Origin: Opisthorchis felineus
Lineage: Eukaryota > Platyhelminthes > Trematoda > Opisthorchiida > Opisthorchiidae
Length of the DNA: 64,000 nt
Assembly: GCA_004794785.1 (NCBI GenBank)
Contig: SJOL01008635.1
Location: 545,773-609,772, forward strand
Direction: 5' to 3'
A program made the translations under genes and the position numbers. Below the pieces are notes generated by a model. That model saw only the letters and a program-made list of their open reading frames with translations, was not told the DNA's origin and ran no database searches. Shown here in pieces: positions 49,191 to 61,512 of this stretch (position 1 is its first letter; the number at the start of each line of letters is the position of its first letter).

Positions 49191-52100
49191 TTTTTACATC
49201 CTCAAGACTCCCGAGGTTCGTTTTTCTGTACTTAGCAACAGCATACCGTAGGGATCGAACTGCTCTGTTTTCAAGGCATCATCAGCGACTTTGTCAGCAG
49301 TTCAGGAAATGTTCGCCATTCGTTTACGGAAACGTCCTTGCTCGTCTCGTTTACAGGACCATGTAATATTGTCACGTGATAATGATGCAATGACAGTAGT
49401 TAAGATATTGGTCAGTTTGCAATTCGCAGATCAAAAGATGAGCCCCTTGTCATGTTAGTTGTTAACCGTAGGCTATTCTGCAGCCGTTGTTAAACGGGTA
49501 GCATCGAGTTATGGTCTTGCTCAAGAGCACGGAAGATGCAGATTTCCCTGGTTATAACTGCATTATTCGTTCTTTCTGAAGGTGACGTTGAGCAAAACAT
49601 CTGTAACTATGTCAGTTTACTCAACAAAGTCTGGTTCACTGGTCGACAGATAATACTGCTGCACAGTTGTCACACATGCAAGATGAAAATCACTCATATG
49701 TAGGATAAAAATAGATGTAGTGCATAGGTATCTTGTGCAGATACTATCGAGAATGATTTACGTGCACTTCCGAATATCGACGAAATTATCATCTTCGATC
49801 AATACGTCGGATTGCGACGTGATTTGAAAGGTCAGTAGCACTTGGTAGTCTCACAGAAAATATCCCCACAGACAACGACATTTACATTGTGCTGGACAGC
49901 CTGGCTAGGATCCTGTAGCGCGTCTGCAACTTGGACCGCTTTTTTCCTGAACACAGTGACTCACATTAACCGCATCAAATAGAACTCACAAATCTCATAC
50001 TACTTAGTAGGGGTATGGACCGTTTCATTTTCCTTTGTCATATCGAAGCCTTTCCTCAACCATATCTTCGCCAGCTAAGGTGTGAAGTGAAAAGTATGCT
50101 GTCTTTGTAAGATCTTCCGCAGTAAACGGTTCTCATGTATTTGCTCCCTATTACAAAGGACGTTAGTGTGTCGCCGGCCCAGAAGTCAGTGGAAGATTTG
50201 AAGACCATTAGGTTTTTGTTATCGGAGAAGTCGGAATTAGAATTCGAAACGTAGACCCATCGATGCAAGCCATCATTTTCACACGTTCCTTCTGTTTCGA
50301 GGAAATCCTTTTCCGACGCCATAAGAGACGCCAGTTAAATCTTATAATTTGTTGCGGCCTCCGAGGTTTTTAAACCGACTGACGAACTGAAACTCATATC
50401 CTGTGGGTCAAAGAGGATACAAGCGAATGGAAATTCCATAGACGTGACCTTACAAACGAAACTGCAAAACATATGGCTAAACAAAAGACCACATTTGATA
50501 GTTTGTTAAGAACAGACTAAGCAAAATTGCTGCTGTTGAGTAACAGATTTAATTCAACTAGCCATTCCAGGTTACGTTTCTAATTATTGGGTTGTTGATA
50601 GTTTGAAATGGGAATTTCGGGATAAACGAAGAGGACAGGGTGGATAGTCTTGACTTTCTCATTTAGCTGTGAAGGGAATTTGTTCATCCCAGTTCAAACC
50701 CTTACGAGGACAGATTTTTTGGAGTAGAGAGCACAAAATAAACGTACGAAATTCGACGGAATCCAACGAGGATTTGAAGTCGAAAATATTTGTGGATAAA
50801 TTAAGATTCGACTAAGTGAGTAGTCGCGTCTCTACCCAAGTTTTGTTGACCATATGTTCAATCGTCCCACTTAGTCCTAAAACCGATTCCAACAACCAAC
50901 TGTAGGTCCACTGTAGATCCACCCAACCACGCACTAACAGATGTTTTCTCGCATGTTGTTGAAATGTTTGCAAGACAAGCGCCAAGCTCTGGAAACAGAT
51001 GAACTGCCGCCTGATCGAAAGCCAGTCAATGCAACCCAGCTACCAATATTTAGATATAGATAGATATCCATCAAATCGTCCGTGAGACGCAAGGGTTGAG
51101 TTGCCCAGACCTTAGCTGACAATGGCCGATAGTGGTAAAACGCACCTCTTACGTTCACCCGGATTTTCCCCGGTCTCACCAAACTCACAACTTGCCTGTA
51201 GAGTTTTTCTTGTTAGCAGCAAGAAAAAACACCAAATTTGTCATGAAAGGTTTCTCGGTATAAAATACTAACCATAATTGTATGTTGTTGCGGATGTCAT
51301 CCGTGCATGCCGCATAAATAGTATCTAGCATCACCAATGTATAGATGTGGTAGTTATGTCAGTAACTGAACTCTCTGGAAGCAAGTTCTTCAGGTCGAAC
51401 AGTGTCCATGTTACAATAAGGCATTTATTCAAATGTGAGAAAATTTGGGAGAAAACAAAAAATCTGCTGAGAATTGCATCATCACGTTTGTTGTAAGTAC
51501 ACCATCTGGAACAAAATTTCAGTCCTGGCTTTGGAAAGTAACACCTCAGGATCCTTGGAAGTTCACAGCATTCAAACGCAGTAATCGAATTCACATCTAA
51601 ATGTCAAATTTTTTCGGTAGATACTTTTGACACGGTTTTTGAGGGAACACTGATAGCTCAGGTTTTATTAATGATTTCAACCCACTCAGCGATGAAATGT
51701 TTGCAACCAAGTTGATTAGCAAGGAAGAAGCAAAAATGTCATGACGCAACACTATCTTGCTTAAACAGGCTGAAAATGAACTAATCATTGGGGCTAAATT
51801 CTCCATCATAAGGTTTTTGTTTGATTTAAACCATGTAATTATAATGGATTCGGAAGATTCGGACGCAAATCAGTTTCCGCTGTCCTTTAGCACCTATCCA
51901 AGCCAATCTAATGACGCACCACCTACAATTTACCATATATATATCACTTGCCATCATTTGTGCCAGTACTTAACGTGGTCAGCCTTGAGTAGCTAACGCA
52001 AGGAGTCGGGCTAACGTAAACGAGGAAGTAAACTCATAGATATCCCAAAAAGGTACTTTTAGCTAGCGTCTTTTGTGGCAGAGGATTCAAATAAACGGAT

Positions 52101-53270
52101 TTTGGCAACACAAAAGCAACAAAGCTGCGTGACTTGTGGGCAACCCAGCTTCAGTTTTCAGTGTATTATCCTATATATCCTATATGAAGACCAGCCAGAC
52201 AGTCAGGGATGACAGAAGCTGGTATTCAGCGGTATGGGCGGCCCTCATTCATCATCTAAAGTAATCTATGTGCTTAATACACCGTTTAACTGGTCGAACT
52301 CTATCGTGGAGCTTTCACTGTGTGAGTGCTCGGTGAACAAAGTTGTTTTTCTTCCGCTGCTTGATTGAGTGTGATAGAAAAATAAACGGCAGAAGAATGG
52401 TCCACGACGAGCGATACTCTCACAAATAATTTGTTATAAAGCACATATCAGGAGAGTCGAGGTGACCTAATAGCAGATCAGCATGCCAGAATGTAAGTTA
52501 ATGAGGTTTCAGGCGGATCGTGTCATCCGATTGCGGGGCAGGGGAGTCTGGTTAGACAGACTCTACTCAAGATTCCTAATATGATAAATTTCTACACTTT
52601 TGCAATCATGGTCAGATAGTTCCTAAATGCTAGCAGTAGTATGCCATGGACAATGCTCAAATTTTGTGCACGGATGCGGGAATGTATGTCCTTTTAGATG
52701 CTGCGATAGTGTTTTCGCGCTCAGCATTAGCTACCGACTTTCCAATCGTCGTACATTTCATTGATGATATAAAACCGGATAAAGAAATAACTGCAGTTCG
52801 TAATTCGTCACGGAATAAGGTACAGATAAAAAGATTCGTTTCAGCGCAACGGGATAATGCTTTGAGTTAAGACTTTTAGTTCGTCGGTATAAAATCTAAA
52901 AAAACACAAAATTTTCCATTCAGTTTTTTCTCAGGATACGATTCCATCAATAATGAGTTTCTTGCCGGTGTAGTCAACCTAAAATTGCAACTTCGACTAT
53001 GATATGAGTTGTGACACATTTTGCCCATAAGAGTTGAATAAAGTGTGGAGGAGATTGCGTCTTTTGCCTAGGGTGCAGATTATTTTTTTTAAGTCCCAGG
53101 ATTTTTTGACAAACTTTAGTCGGTAAATTGTTAACTGTTGAAATGCCACACCTTACGTCTACTCTATTGCAGCGTCGTCGATTTGTTGATAGATTGAATT
53201 AGCACATACAGATTATACGGTGTAGCTCGTGACTCGTGACTCGGAATAAATCTGGTTTCGAGACAATGAT
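49191..53270. other. No gene recognised; one dispersed repeat
   Basis: Reading frames are short and without motifs. The repeat at 50985-51070 is annotated separately. This is probably intergenic DNA downstream of the PPEF-like gene, which ends at about 53.3 kb. Confidence 0.4.
50985..51070. repeat. Dispersed repeat, copy B
   Basis: Matches 20660-20765 (CCGCCTGATCGAAAGCCAGT; ACCCAGCTACCAATATT). It is followed by a short AGATATAGATAGATA run. Confidence 0.5.
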
Positions 53271-53276
53271 TTTATT
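53271..53276 (-). terminator. Candidate polyadenylation signal of the PPEF-like gene
   Basis: AATAAA on the minus strand about 210 bases past the stop codon at 53485. It is the first canonical hexamer I see in the 3' flank. Confidence 0.45.
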
Positions 53277-53484
53277 CCCCAATTTTAAATGGAAACCAGA
53301 ATAGGTCTATTTGTAACGTTATTTTCCATTATCTATAAAGTTTCCACAAGATTTTCACACATATTTGATAGTAAAACATGAAGTAGAACGGGTAAATGAA
53401 AAAAGGAATATAATAACATCAGTGGTGATTGAATAATCACGGAAAAGTGCACTTAGGAAGTCATGGTAATAGGCATAAAAGTGG

Positions 53485-53699
53485 TCAATCTTCAGGGTAA
53501 ACATCCTCGGAATCTTGTTCCTGTTTTCCTACTTCGAGCTCAGCTAATCTGAACGCTTCGAGAAATTCATTGAAATCAATTTGACCATCCTTGTTTAAAT
53601 CGATGGAGCGTGCCATATCCGAGATGCTCTTTTCGTCGATATGAGCCCGATTGGGTAACCGTAAACAGGCCGCTTGGAATTCGGCGAGTGATATGTGAC
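53485..53699 (-). CDS. PPEF-like phosphatase, last coding exon (second EF-hand and C-terminus)
   Basis: After the acceptor TTTTCTTGTGTCCTAG the frame completes a split Gly codon and reads HISLAEFQAACLRL, finishing the first EF-hand loop. It then reaches a second canonical loop, DLNKDGQIDFNE (Asp1, Asn3, Asp5, Asp9, Glu12). FLEAFRLAE follows, then an acidic tail ending EDVYPED and a TGA at 53485-53487. The order of two EF-hands with FLEAFRL just after the last is the signature of protein phosphatases with EF-hands (PPEF/RdgC), which dephosphorylate Ser/Thr and are Ca2+-linked, often in sensory neurons. It joins in phase to 61428-61512 across a 7.7 kb intron. A calmodulin-like protein is the alternative but would not carry the upstream exons. 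Confidence 0.88.
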
Positions 53700-54699
53700 C
53701 TAGGACACAAGAAAATACACTTCATTCTGAAACGGAAGTAACTGCGACAAATTTATGATGGTTAACAAATAATTAAAAGATGTGTCCTACAAAATGTGAC
53801 GTGCAGATATTCTAGAGTAGCCGGTACGTTTGAAAGAAACCTATAGTTGAATTAATTAGATTCGCGAAACTTTCCCAAAGAGATAAAACGTATGATCAGG
53901 AGCCCCAGAATCGGCGCTCATGTTTCTAGTGTGTTAGTTTTACAGTTTGATTACTTTTTCTCCTTTTGGCTCACTCCTTCAGGTGGCTCAGTCAACGACG
54001 ACGGTAAGATAACTATGTTGGACGTCATGAAAACCGTGTACTGTTTTGGTGCCCAAAGGCGCAACATCCAAAATAGTTTGTGTTTTCGTATGTGCTTATC
54101 GGACACGTGGTGGGCTAGCATCCGTTTCCGGATAGGCCTGTCACACCAAACTACACCAATTGACAGGCGCACAGCAAGTAATGTCACGTATGGTTTGAGC
54201 TAAGTCGCATCCACTTGAATGCCCGCACTTGGTGTAAACCTGAGGGGACAAGCTCGCAGAGTTAACAGAAAGAGCACCTTTAAAGTCACCAACACGCCAA
54301 ACTGGGGTTTCATAATTATCAGTCCTGTTATCTAAACAGTTGATCTCCACAGTCCCTAGTAAAGGGAAGCTGATGGCTCTCACCCCATCTGAGACGAACC
54401 TTGGGCACACAAATGATCAACTATTGCTAGCGGTTATTCAGTTTGGTTTGCATAAAGATAGTTGCAGAAGCTCGCCTCCAGCGCTGTTGTAGGTGCACCA
54501 CCCCGGACTATTCAGTGCCTTAAGTAGTGGTTTGTGTGACACACTGACCGGCTAGAAATCGTACGCGATAATGTCCGCTCTGTACAGTGATCGTAGAAGC
54601 TTCACAGGTTTACCCATCTGAAAATTTCAGAAAGCTACGGCGGATTGGGTTAACACATTTCATCCGTCGGGGTTTTGCCGACGTATCACTGTGCATCCG

Positions 54700-57614
54700 C
54701 TGATAACAACCAGTCCAATGCGGCCAGCCCAAACACGAGGGCATTTGCTGCACATCCAGCTTGTATGTCACCTATGCCCAAAACCTCCAATGTTGCCCTT
54801 GTATTTTACACACTTCAGCTCTCTGGTAGTCGTTCGATCGTCAAACTCCATTTCTTGTCGTTCACTTCAGTGTCATTCTGTTTTGTGCTTCCGTTTCCTA
54901 CGCCACGATATCCACACCAGCAGCCTTGAGACTGTCGAATAAACCATTCAGGCACCTACCACGGTTCATTTACTTCATATCCAGCTGACCATATGGAAGC
55001 TGCTTGTCCACTTCAGAAGTATATCTCAGCCATCACAGAAGACTGAATGTGATCGGACTTCCATTCCATAACAACTCTTTCTTTCGAGGCACCCTTTAAG
55101 GTTCACTGTTCAAGTCCAAGTTGAGGTGGTAAATGGTCAGTGTTTTATTGATGCACAATGGGATTGAGAAAATAATCACGCTGTGGACATGCGACCTGCT
55201 TTCCAGCTGCAGCCTCCAGTCCCTCTACATCCGGTTCTTGAGTTCGCCAAAAGCCACACTGGCCTTGATAACGCGCTCGACAATCAAGTTAGCACACAGT
55301 GTGCGTTCGAGGTAACCGCCTTTCTTGCAGCAATCCACAAATCCAGTCCCGTCATGATACGCCGAGCGCTAAGTACTACTTCTGGTAGGTTGTTGCAGAA
55401 CAAAAGCACGCTCCGCGGAGATGCTCGGGCCAAATCACGCAGCAGCAGTCACACACTTCTCAGATAGGCTCTACACTATGCGCATTAGAGAACAATATAC
55501 AGTCGTCCGCAATCACCAGGAATCGAAACTGGTAGACCGTAGTCCTAGCAACGAAACGCGAAATATTCTGCAGGCGTCCATCAAGCCAGTAACTGAACTG
55601 TGAACCAGCATAATTCTTCAGCGAAGCTAAACTAACGGTATCCCTCAGAAAGAGCAATAAAAGGACTCACCTTTGATTTACGCAGGCGGAAATCTCAAAA
55701 CCACTTGAAGTTGACCCATTCGTTTGCACTATCGTTTCATAATGTAGGATTGGGATGAGTTTGGTTAACCTTGGAGGACAACCGTATTTGGAAGGTGCCG
55801 TCAACCGTTCTTCGCTGTTGACGGAGTCGGAGACCTTCATGAAGCTTATGAACAGGATGTGGAGCGGCCTTTCGTGTTCACTGTTTTTTAAGCTGTCGTG
55901 CGGCGAGTGTCAGGTCCACTGTATTACCACCAGCAGGGGATATGCATTGGTCTCTGAGAATATGTGCTCCAACCACTTCAGGTGTCTGAGTAGTATTGAT
56001 GCGAGCAAATTGTCTGCGCAGTTTAGTAGATCAATGGCTTTTTAGTTATCAAATGAAGTATTTTTTTCTTTTTTCCTTGTAGAATGGCAAGATTGAAGTA
56101 TTCTTGAATTCTGGTGTAACTGCCTCCTTTTATTGCCAGATCATATTGACCAGTTTCATAAGTGTATCTTTCAAGGTCGGACCACTACCGCTCAACGGTT
56201 CCGCTGCAGACGCGTCTCCTTCACTCGCCTTGGTGTAACCGCATTTACGTGTTTACCTGTCGTATTTCCTCTGTAGTCGAAGGAAGCTAGACATAATCGT
56301 TCATCTCTCTTTGAGACGGAATATCTGCCACTGTCCAGTCGAAGCTGTCTGTTGGAGAGCTTGCGTCACATCCAGTAATTCAGTAGACAAATTCTGCTTC
56401 TTTCCCGTGCCAACATGCTCAAGTTGGTTCAGTACTGACCGCCCGTTTACCTTTCAAACAACCGTAAAATTCTTTGTGCGGTTGTCAGTTCGCTCACTTT
56501 TCTTTCTTCACCATTAGTCCTTGATGTGGCTGAGTTGCTGATTTAGGTAATTTCGAGCTTCTTTTAGCTGCAGTTTCTTGGCCTTTGTGTCCAGATAGGT
56601 AAAATGTTCGGCATGCCCTTCGGTTTCCGCAGGTGCCCGCTGGTTTGTAAGTTGGTTGTTGTGGTTAAACAAGTCAGGGTGTTTCATTTGCAGTTGCTGA
56701 CTTACTGACTGGTTACCACTCATCAAGGCGTGACACTTCTCTGCCAGCAGGCTGAGTGGATTGAGGGCTGTCAATGCGGAGATCAGTTGGTGCCGGTACC
56801 CGATTTTCGTTTCATATCAATCTTTATTTGCTCGCCAATGCAGTCGGCCTGGTATTGCTCACAGATCTGGATTCAAGGTTTCGTTCAAGCGACCTGGTAT
56901 TCCACCCCACGGTCAGCTCATAGCATCATTCATATCATGCACGACTCTTTCACATGCCGCTGACGAACAATAACGCAATCTATTTGATGAAGATAGTTGT
57001 TGGGTGTCCATTTAGCGATGTGTTGTGTCGTCGATAGCAAACACGTAGATCGCGCAGGACATAAGGAGTCTGACACCTTTAGTGTTCAAGGTCTCGACGC
57101 CGTGATGTCCGAGAATGCTTGGTTTAGGAAATGATTTCGGCCAAAACATGTAATAAAGTCTTCCAGGAGCAGAATCATATCCGGATCGGGTTTCTTCGAT
57201 GTACAGTATCGATTTCGATGTAAACGTTGTTTCTGTGGTCGCCTGTTGAACATAGCATTGGAGTGAATGCACTGAGTACGGTCACAGCCTTGGTTTATCA
57301 ACCTCAGGCGCAGCAATGTAAGACGTTGATTAGTACCACGGGGTTCTGAGTCAAGCATTTTCTTGATCCGGTCCAAAAAGAAAAAACCGATACCTTTATC
57401 CTGCTTCTTACTTTCTGGTAACCAACCAAGGACAATGTGCATCCAGAGACGCCTCACGAAAGTTTCCATGACTGATCAGTGGTTTTTCGCCCACCGCCGC
57501 GAAAACGATTCCAAATCCTTTCATTTTCATTGCAACCAAGGCGATGTACCTTGCACAACGGTCTAATCGGCTAGGAGCCTGATTCAACAGTGCTCGGACG
57601 TTCCACGAGCCCAC
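54700..57614 (-). pseudogene. Decayed RTE-type non-LTR retrotransposon in the PPEF intron
   Basis: Read 5' to 3' on the minus strand, pieces of one element follow in order through many frameshifts and stops. Apurinic endonuclease: GSWNVRALL at 57614, then LRLRLINQ, MILLLEDF (for LGDFN) and GHHGVETLNTKGVRLL. Reverse transcriptase: LLNCADNLLASILLRHL, LTLAARQLKNSEHERPLH, SDSVNSEE, and VIADDCILFSN (the A/DD core) near 55500. Thumb/C-terminal part: VERVIKASVAFGELKNRM near 55250. The span of about 2.9 kb is close to full length for RTE. The left boundary is soft, as similarity fades below 55000. Long dead, same orientation as the host gene. Confidence 0.78.
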
Positions 57615-58183
57615 GGTTATCAGTTTCTTGCAGAAACATGGTCACTTCCTATTCAACAGCATTGAAGGAAAATCAGTGTGGGTTGTTATACCACCTCCCA
57701 TTCTGGGTGGGAGAGTGTGCTTCTTTGACCTCAAGAAACCGTGTATTAGGCAGCATTGGAGATCTTAACAGTAAAATCATTGTTTTTTTGACTGTATATG
57801 TTTAGCCCGGCTTCGGCCACAGTCGACCACGCACCACTTTAAGTTAACTCTCCCCACCTAAAGCGGAAGTACAGCGGTGCATAGCTGCTGAACGGCACAC
57901 ATACCTGTTTCAACCGAGGTGCTGCCTTTAATCCGTATGTCCCGACAGAACAAAAATTGTACGCACAGCAACACAGTCGGCGGGAAGGTGACTATAGCTG
58001 GATGACGATATTGGACCATTTGTAACAAAATTCCTCAAAAGAAGAAAATGGCAGATGATTTTGGCTTCCCTGACGAGGCATGAGCGAATCGCATCAGGCT
58101 CCCATGGGCGTGGAACGGTGCGTGAACGTAACGGACAAATTTATGGATCCTGAGATTTTCGTAAAAGAAACTACTCACAACTA

Positions 58184-58226
58184 CTCACGACCGGCTTCGC
58201 CCTGCTTGGGGTTCACCAGGTACGCG
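58184..58226 (-). ncRNA. Decayed type-I hammerhead ribozyme (copy 3)
   Basis: The minus strand reads GCGTAC, core CTGGTGA, stem-loop II ACCCCAAGCAGGGC, then GAAGCCGG, GTC and GTGAG. The core A6 is changed to G and GAAA to GAAG, so it is probably inactive. Stem II keeps three perfect C-G pairs. Together with copy 1 the ancestral core CTGATGA...GAAA is evident. Confidence 0.6.
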
Positions 58227-58280
58227 CAGTCCCAGAGTTTCTGTTAACCTTATGTATTACTTGAACCCGAATGGGACCGA

Positions 58281-58402
58281 TTTCAACAAATACACCCACT
58301 TGCACATCAGTTTGTCTTCACGAGAGACTCAGCTGAAGAGAGCGATTCAGTTGAGTCTCTCGTGAAAGCCAAATTGATATGCAACTGAGTGTATTTGTCA
58401 AA
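58281..58402. repeat. Long inverted repeat (57-nt arms, 8-nt loop)
   Basis: The left arm 58281-58337 and the reverse complement of the right arm 58346-58402 agree at most positions, including CACGAGAGACTCA near the loop and CAAATACAC near the ends. The right arm is the part also found in copy 1. The left arm is therefore an inverted duplicate. Confidence 0.8.
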
Positions 58403-58825
58403 ATCCTGATATTTTGTTTTCTAGGTGGTCACAAGTTAAAGGTCTGATATCATTTGAGATTCGAACAAGAACACTGAAATGATTTAATGGGGAGCCTCGC
58501 TTATACATTGCAGCTAAAAGTTGTTTTCCACTGTTTACTGGATAAATGTTATGTTATTTTCTGCAGCTGCACTCCAGCCATCAACGTGGCGGTTTACTAC
58601 AGGACGAAAGATTGACTCCTGGAGAGACCTTTATCCAACGGTTCAGGATGATGCAGAATATAGATACGAAAATTAATTGTTGGTTTGATTCACCCAACGC
58701 CTGAGTCACCAGATAACCGTGCTTCCTAATGTTGTCATGTTGTTGTTGTCTAGCAACTTCGAAGATATCTGTTATCGACGGCAAATGTGCAGCTAGAAAG
58801 CATACGTTGACCCCGAAAAATCGTC

Positions 58826-58875
58826 GTCATCATCATCATTATAGACAGCATGACACCAGTATTCAAGATCAGCTT
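58826..58875 (-). mobile_element. RTE-like 3' tail with (CAT)n
   Basis: GTCATCATCATCATTATAGA then CAGCATGACACCAGTATTCA resembles the tail at 29440 (CATCATTGACAGCGTGTTTA and following). No coding part is recognisable to the right. Confidence 0.4.
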
Positions 58876-58879
58876 TACT

Positions 58880-61427
58880 CTGTTAGGTTCTAATGGACGA
58901 AATGCTACATGATGGATAAGGAAACGTGAGAACCGTCTACACGGTGTTTGTAAGAACAGTCCTAAATATGTTCCGGCTGCACAAACTTAAGGTCCAGCCC
59001 AGGTCTAAACACGTTCCAAGTCCCCAAAAATATGCGGTCACAATGTCAACCAGTCAGAAAACGGAACTATGTAACGATTCCCTGTTTTATCAACAACTTT
59101 TGTACAACAGCAGAATGTCCAGTCAAACGAGCGTGATTTACCGAACAAGTGGCTAACAGCGTGAAAAAGCTGTCACTCAATACCACACTTGCAGGTCTGA
59201 CCTGGAATAATACGAAGTCATAACCCCACAGGTTTCTTACCTCGTATATGGAGAAATAACCAAGTTGTGCACTTAAGCTTTTTGAAGCGGCACTAACTAT
59301 TATACCTGAGGCGAGTGGCCTCAGAATTCTTTTGAGCATTATCGTAATTGGCGACAGCTGAAATCCGTACATAACTGATACACTGATCCTAGTGGCAACA
59401 TCACTGCAACCAACTTTCCGTGAATTTCATTTCATTGCCGAGTGTTTCTTGCGGGATTTGAATTTTGAATTGCAAAATCATCATTTTTCGTCGCTGATAC
59501 GCATTTCAAAGCAGATTGTCTCCTGTGCTTTGCCTTTTTTTCGAGTTGAAGTAACATGGTGGCTCACGTCGGTTAGTTTGCTCAACGAGTGAACTCGTAA
59601 AAGCAAATAATAGGCAGCAATAAATGAGAGGTGTCATGCCTTTCCACGTACCGTTCTGAAATCCCTAGAACTAGCTATCAGAAACTTCCGAAAGACAGGT
59701 ATCCTTTTGATAATATATGGAACAACTGTGTCCCTAGTGTGACCTGCTGTTTCTCCGGACTACGGTTTTAGGAACCCAAAAAATAGCACACTTCCTTTTC
59801 TGCCCTGCTTACCGAGACAGTAACCTGACTCGTTTCTGTTTACTACTAATGAATGGTACTCACATTATATGTAACACGTTGTTTTCGGACAACAAAAAAG
59901 GAGAAGAAAATAACCATTCGCGATGTACTGAAACCAGTGCGAGCCCGAGAGCTACTGTTCTAGCCCAAGTAATATTTGCAAGTGCCTGCCGTCGCCTAAA
60001 AGACTACCATCCAAAATGTCGACCGACTTGTTTCATGTTCAGAAGAACTCATCCGTGTTGTGGGCTAGTTCGGCAGGGGCGTATGTAGTCACATGGCAAA
60101 AAAGTAGCAGCTGTGATACAGTGACAAGAATAAGTATCAGTGATATGACCCCTCCTTGGTCACAATTTTTATTTCGAGAACCGTAAAATGTTCTAAGTGT
60201 GATGATCTAGAGATTGTTCACTGAAGATGGGTTGTAACGGGAAAAAGCACGTATCTATTCACCCCTTCCATCTGAAGACTCCCTTCGGGTGTGTTCATTC
60301 AGCCATTGACCATTTTAGTAGGAATTTTCTAAGATCGTTGCAAATATTCAGTACGATTTCTATAGTCCCAGCACAATTTCTCATCAATATCCACGCCCGA
60401 AAACAAAATGGGTGTGAGAAAATGGAAAAACTGAGAGTTCTTACACAACTTCATCAAATGTTTTTTAACCACTCATGTATCAAATAACCACGTCATCAAC
60501 AATCGCCAAACGTACCTCAGCCACCAACAGCTGAAAACTTTGCCATTTGACTAGTTTTTGGAAATTCACAGTGTCGCATTTCGTACGCACGCTAATCTAG
60601 TGCCTCTTGCAAAAAAGGCTACGCAATACCAGAAGAGCAGATTAATTCACTTGCAGACAAGAGTAAATCACAAATGATCTGGGTCAAATGAACAGTCAAA
60701 CATGGAAGTGGGAACCATTTTCGGAAAATCCGATACATTCTCCACTTTCGACAAGCTGATATACAAGTGTGCTAATTGCTCAGGAGAAACACCTGATCAA
60801 CGATGTTTCTCTGATTGAGTAACGTTTTAGAGCTCAGCTTCATTAAGAGAACTGACCGTGGTTCACCAGTAAATTGCGAAACGGTATGCCAAACCGTACT
60901 TAGCCGGGATTCCAGTATCCGACAATGTAGTTAGGGTTGTTATTCTGCGTTATTGGTAGATTTAATTAGTCCGTTGACTGAAATCAAGTTACCTCTAAAA
61001 CGGGGGTATCTGCAATTTGTTTCGGAATTTTTTGAAGATACCTGGTGAATTTGTTGCTGACCAACGACTGACCCTTACACAGCCTGGAATACGATCCACG
61101 TTACGGAGGAGGATCATCCCCCCTGACCGAGTGAAGAAACCTGCTTGCTTCCCTCAAGGTAGAATTCTTCATGGTCGATAAAAATCACTGATTGTTCCGT
61201 ATTTTTTATTTTTATTTCATGTTAAGGAAAGTTATCAAATGTCTACCTCCTCTATGTATGTCTAGGGACCAGGGATCAACAACTAAGATTTCGCAATGGC
61301 GAAGTGACAATATATGAAAATGCTTGTCTTAGTTTGTTGCATTGGTCATTACCTTCAAACCAAGATGCTCATGTCATTTGACCATGCTCATCTCATTTGA
61401 AACCTAACAAGACTGTTTTCCACTTAC
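58880..61427. other. Intron of the PPEF-like gene
   Basis: Bounded on the right by the GTAAGTG donor at 61427. I see no repeats or exons with support in this part. Confidence 0.6.
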
Positions 61428-61512
61428 CGGAACCGTCTTTGTCCATTGCTCGAAAAATTCCCTCCAGCGTATCCCGCTGTTTGTACAGTTCTTCAGTCAG
61501 GGGTGCTGGAGC
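61428..61512 (-). CDS. PPEF-like phosphatase exon (first EF-hand)
   Basis: The acceptor ends TATTTCAG at 61513. The 85-nt exon starts on a codon boundary: APAPLTEELYKQRDTL, then EGIFRAMDKDGSG, and breaks after the first base of Gly6 in the Ca2+ loop, before the donor GTAAGTGG. Joined to the last exon, the loop reads D-K-D-G-S-G-H-I-S-L-A-E with all ligand positions correct. The LY...LE.IFRAMD spacing is that of the PPEF C-terminal region. It joins in phase to 63190-63356. Confidence 0.88.

Larger units (their letters stand above)
58163..58403 (-). repeat. Hammerhead-bearing interspersed repeat, copy 3, with long hairpin
   Basis: Aligns with copy 1 over GCGCAGTCC...GAGTTTC, CCTTATGT, TTGAACCC and CAACTGAGTGTATTTGTC. 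Unlike copy 1 it has both arms of a long inverted repeat (58281-58402). No coding capacity. Lies in the large PPEF intron. Confidence 0.75.

Noticed and set aside
55660..55690. AAG/GTGAGTCC as a host splice donor
   Set aside because: It falls inside the decayed RTE reverse transcriptase, where it replaces a conserved coding stretch.
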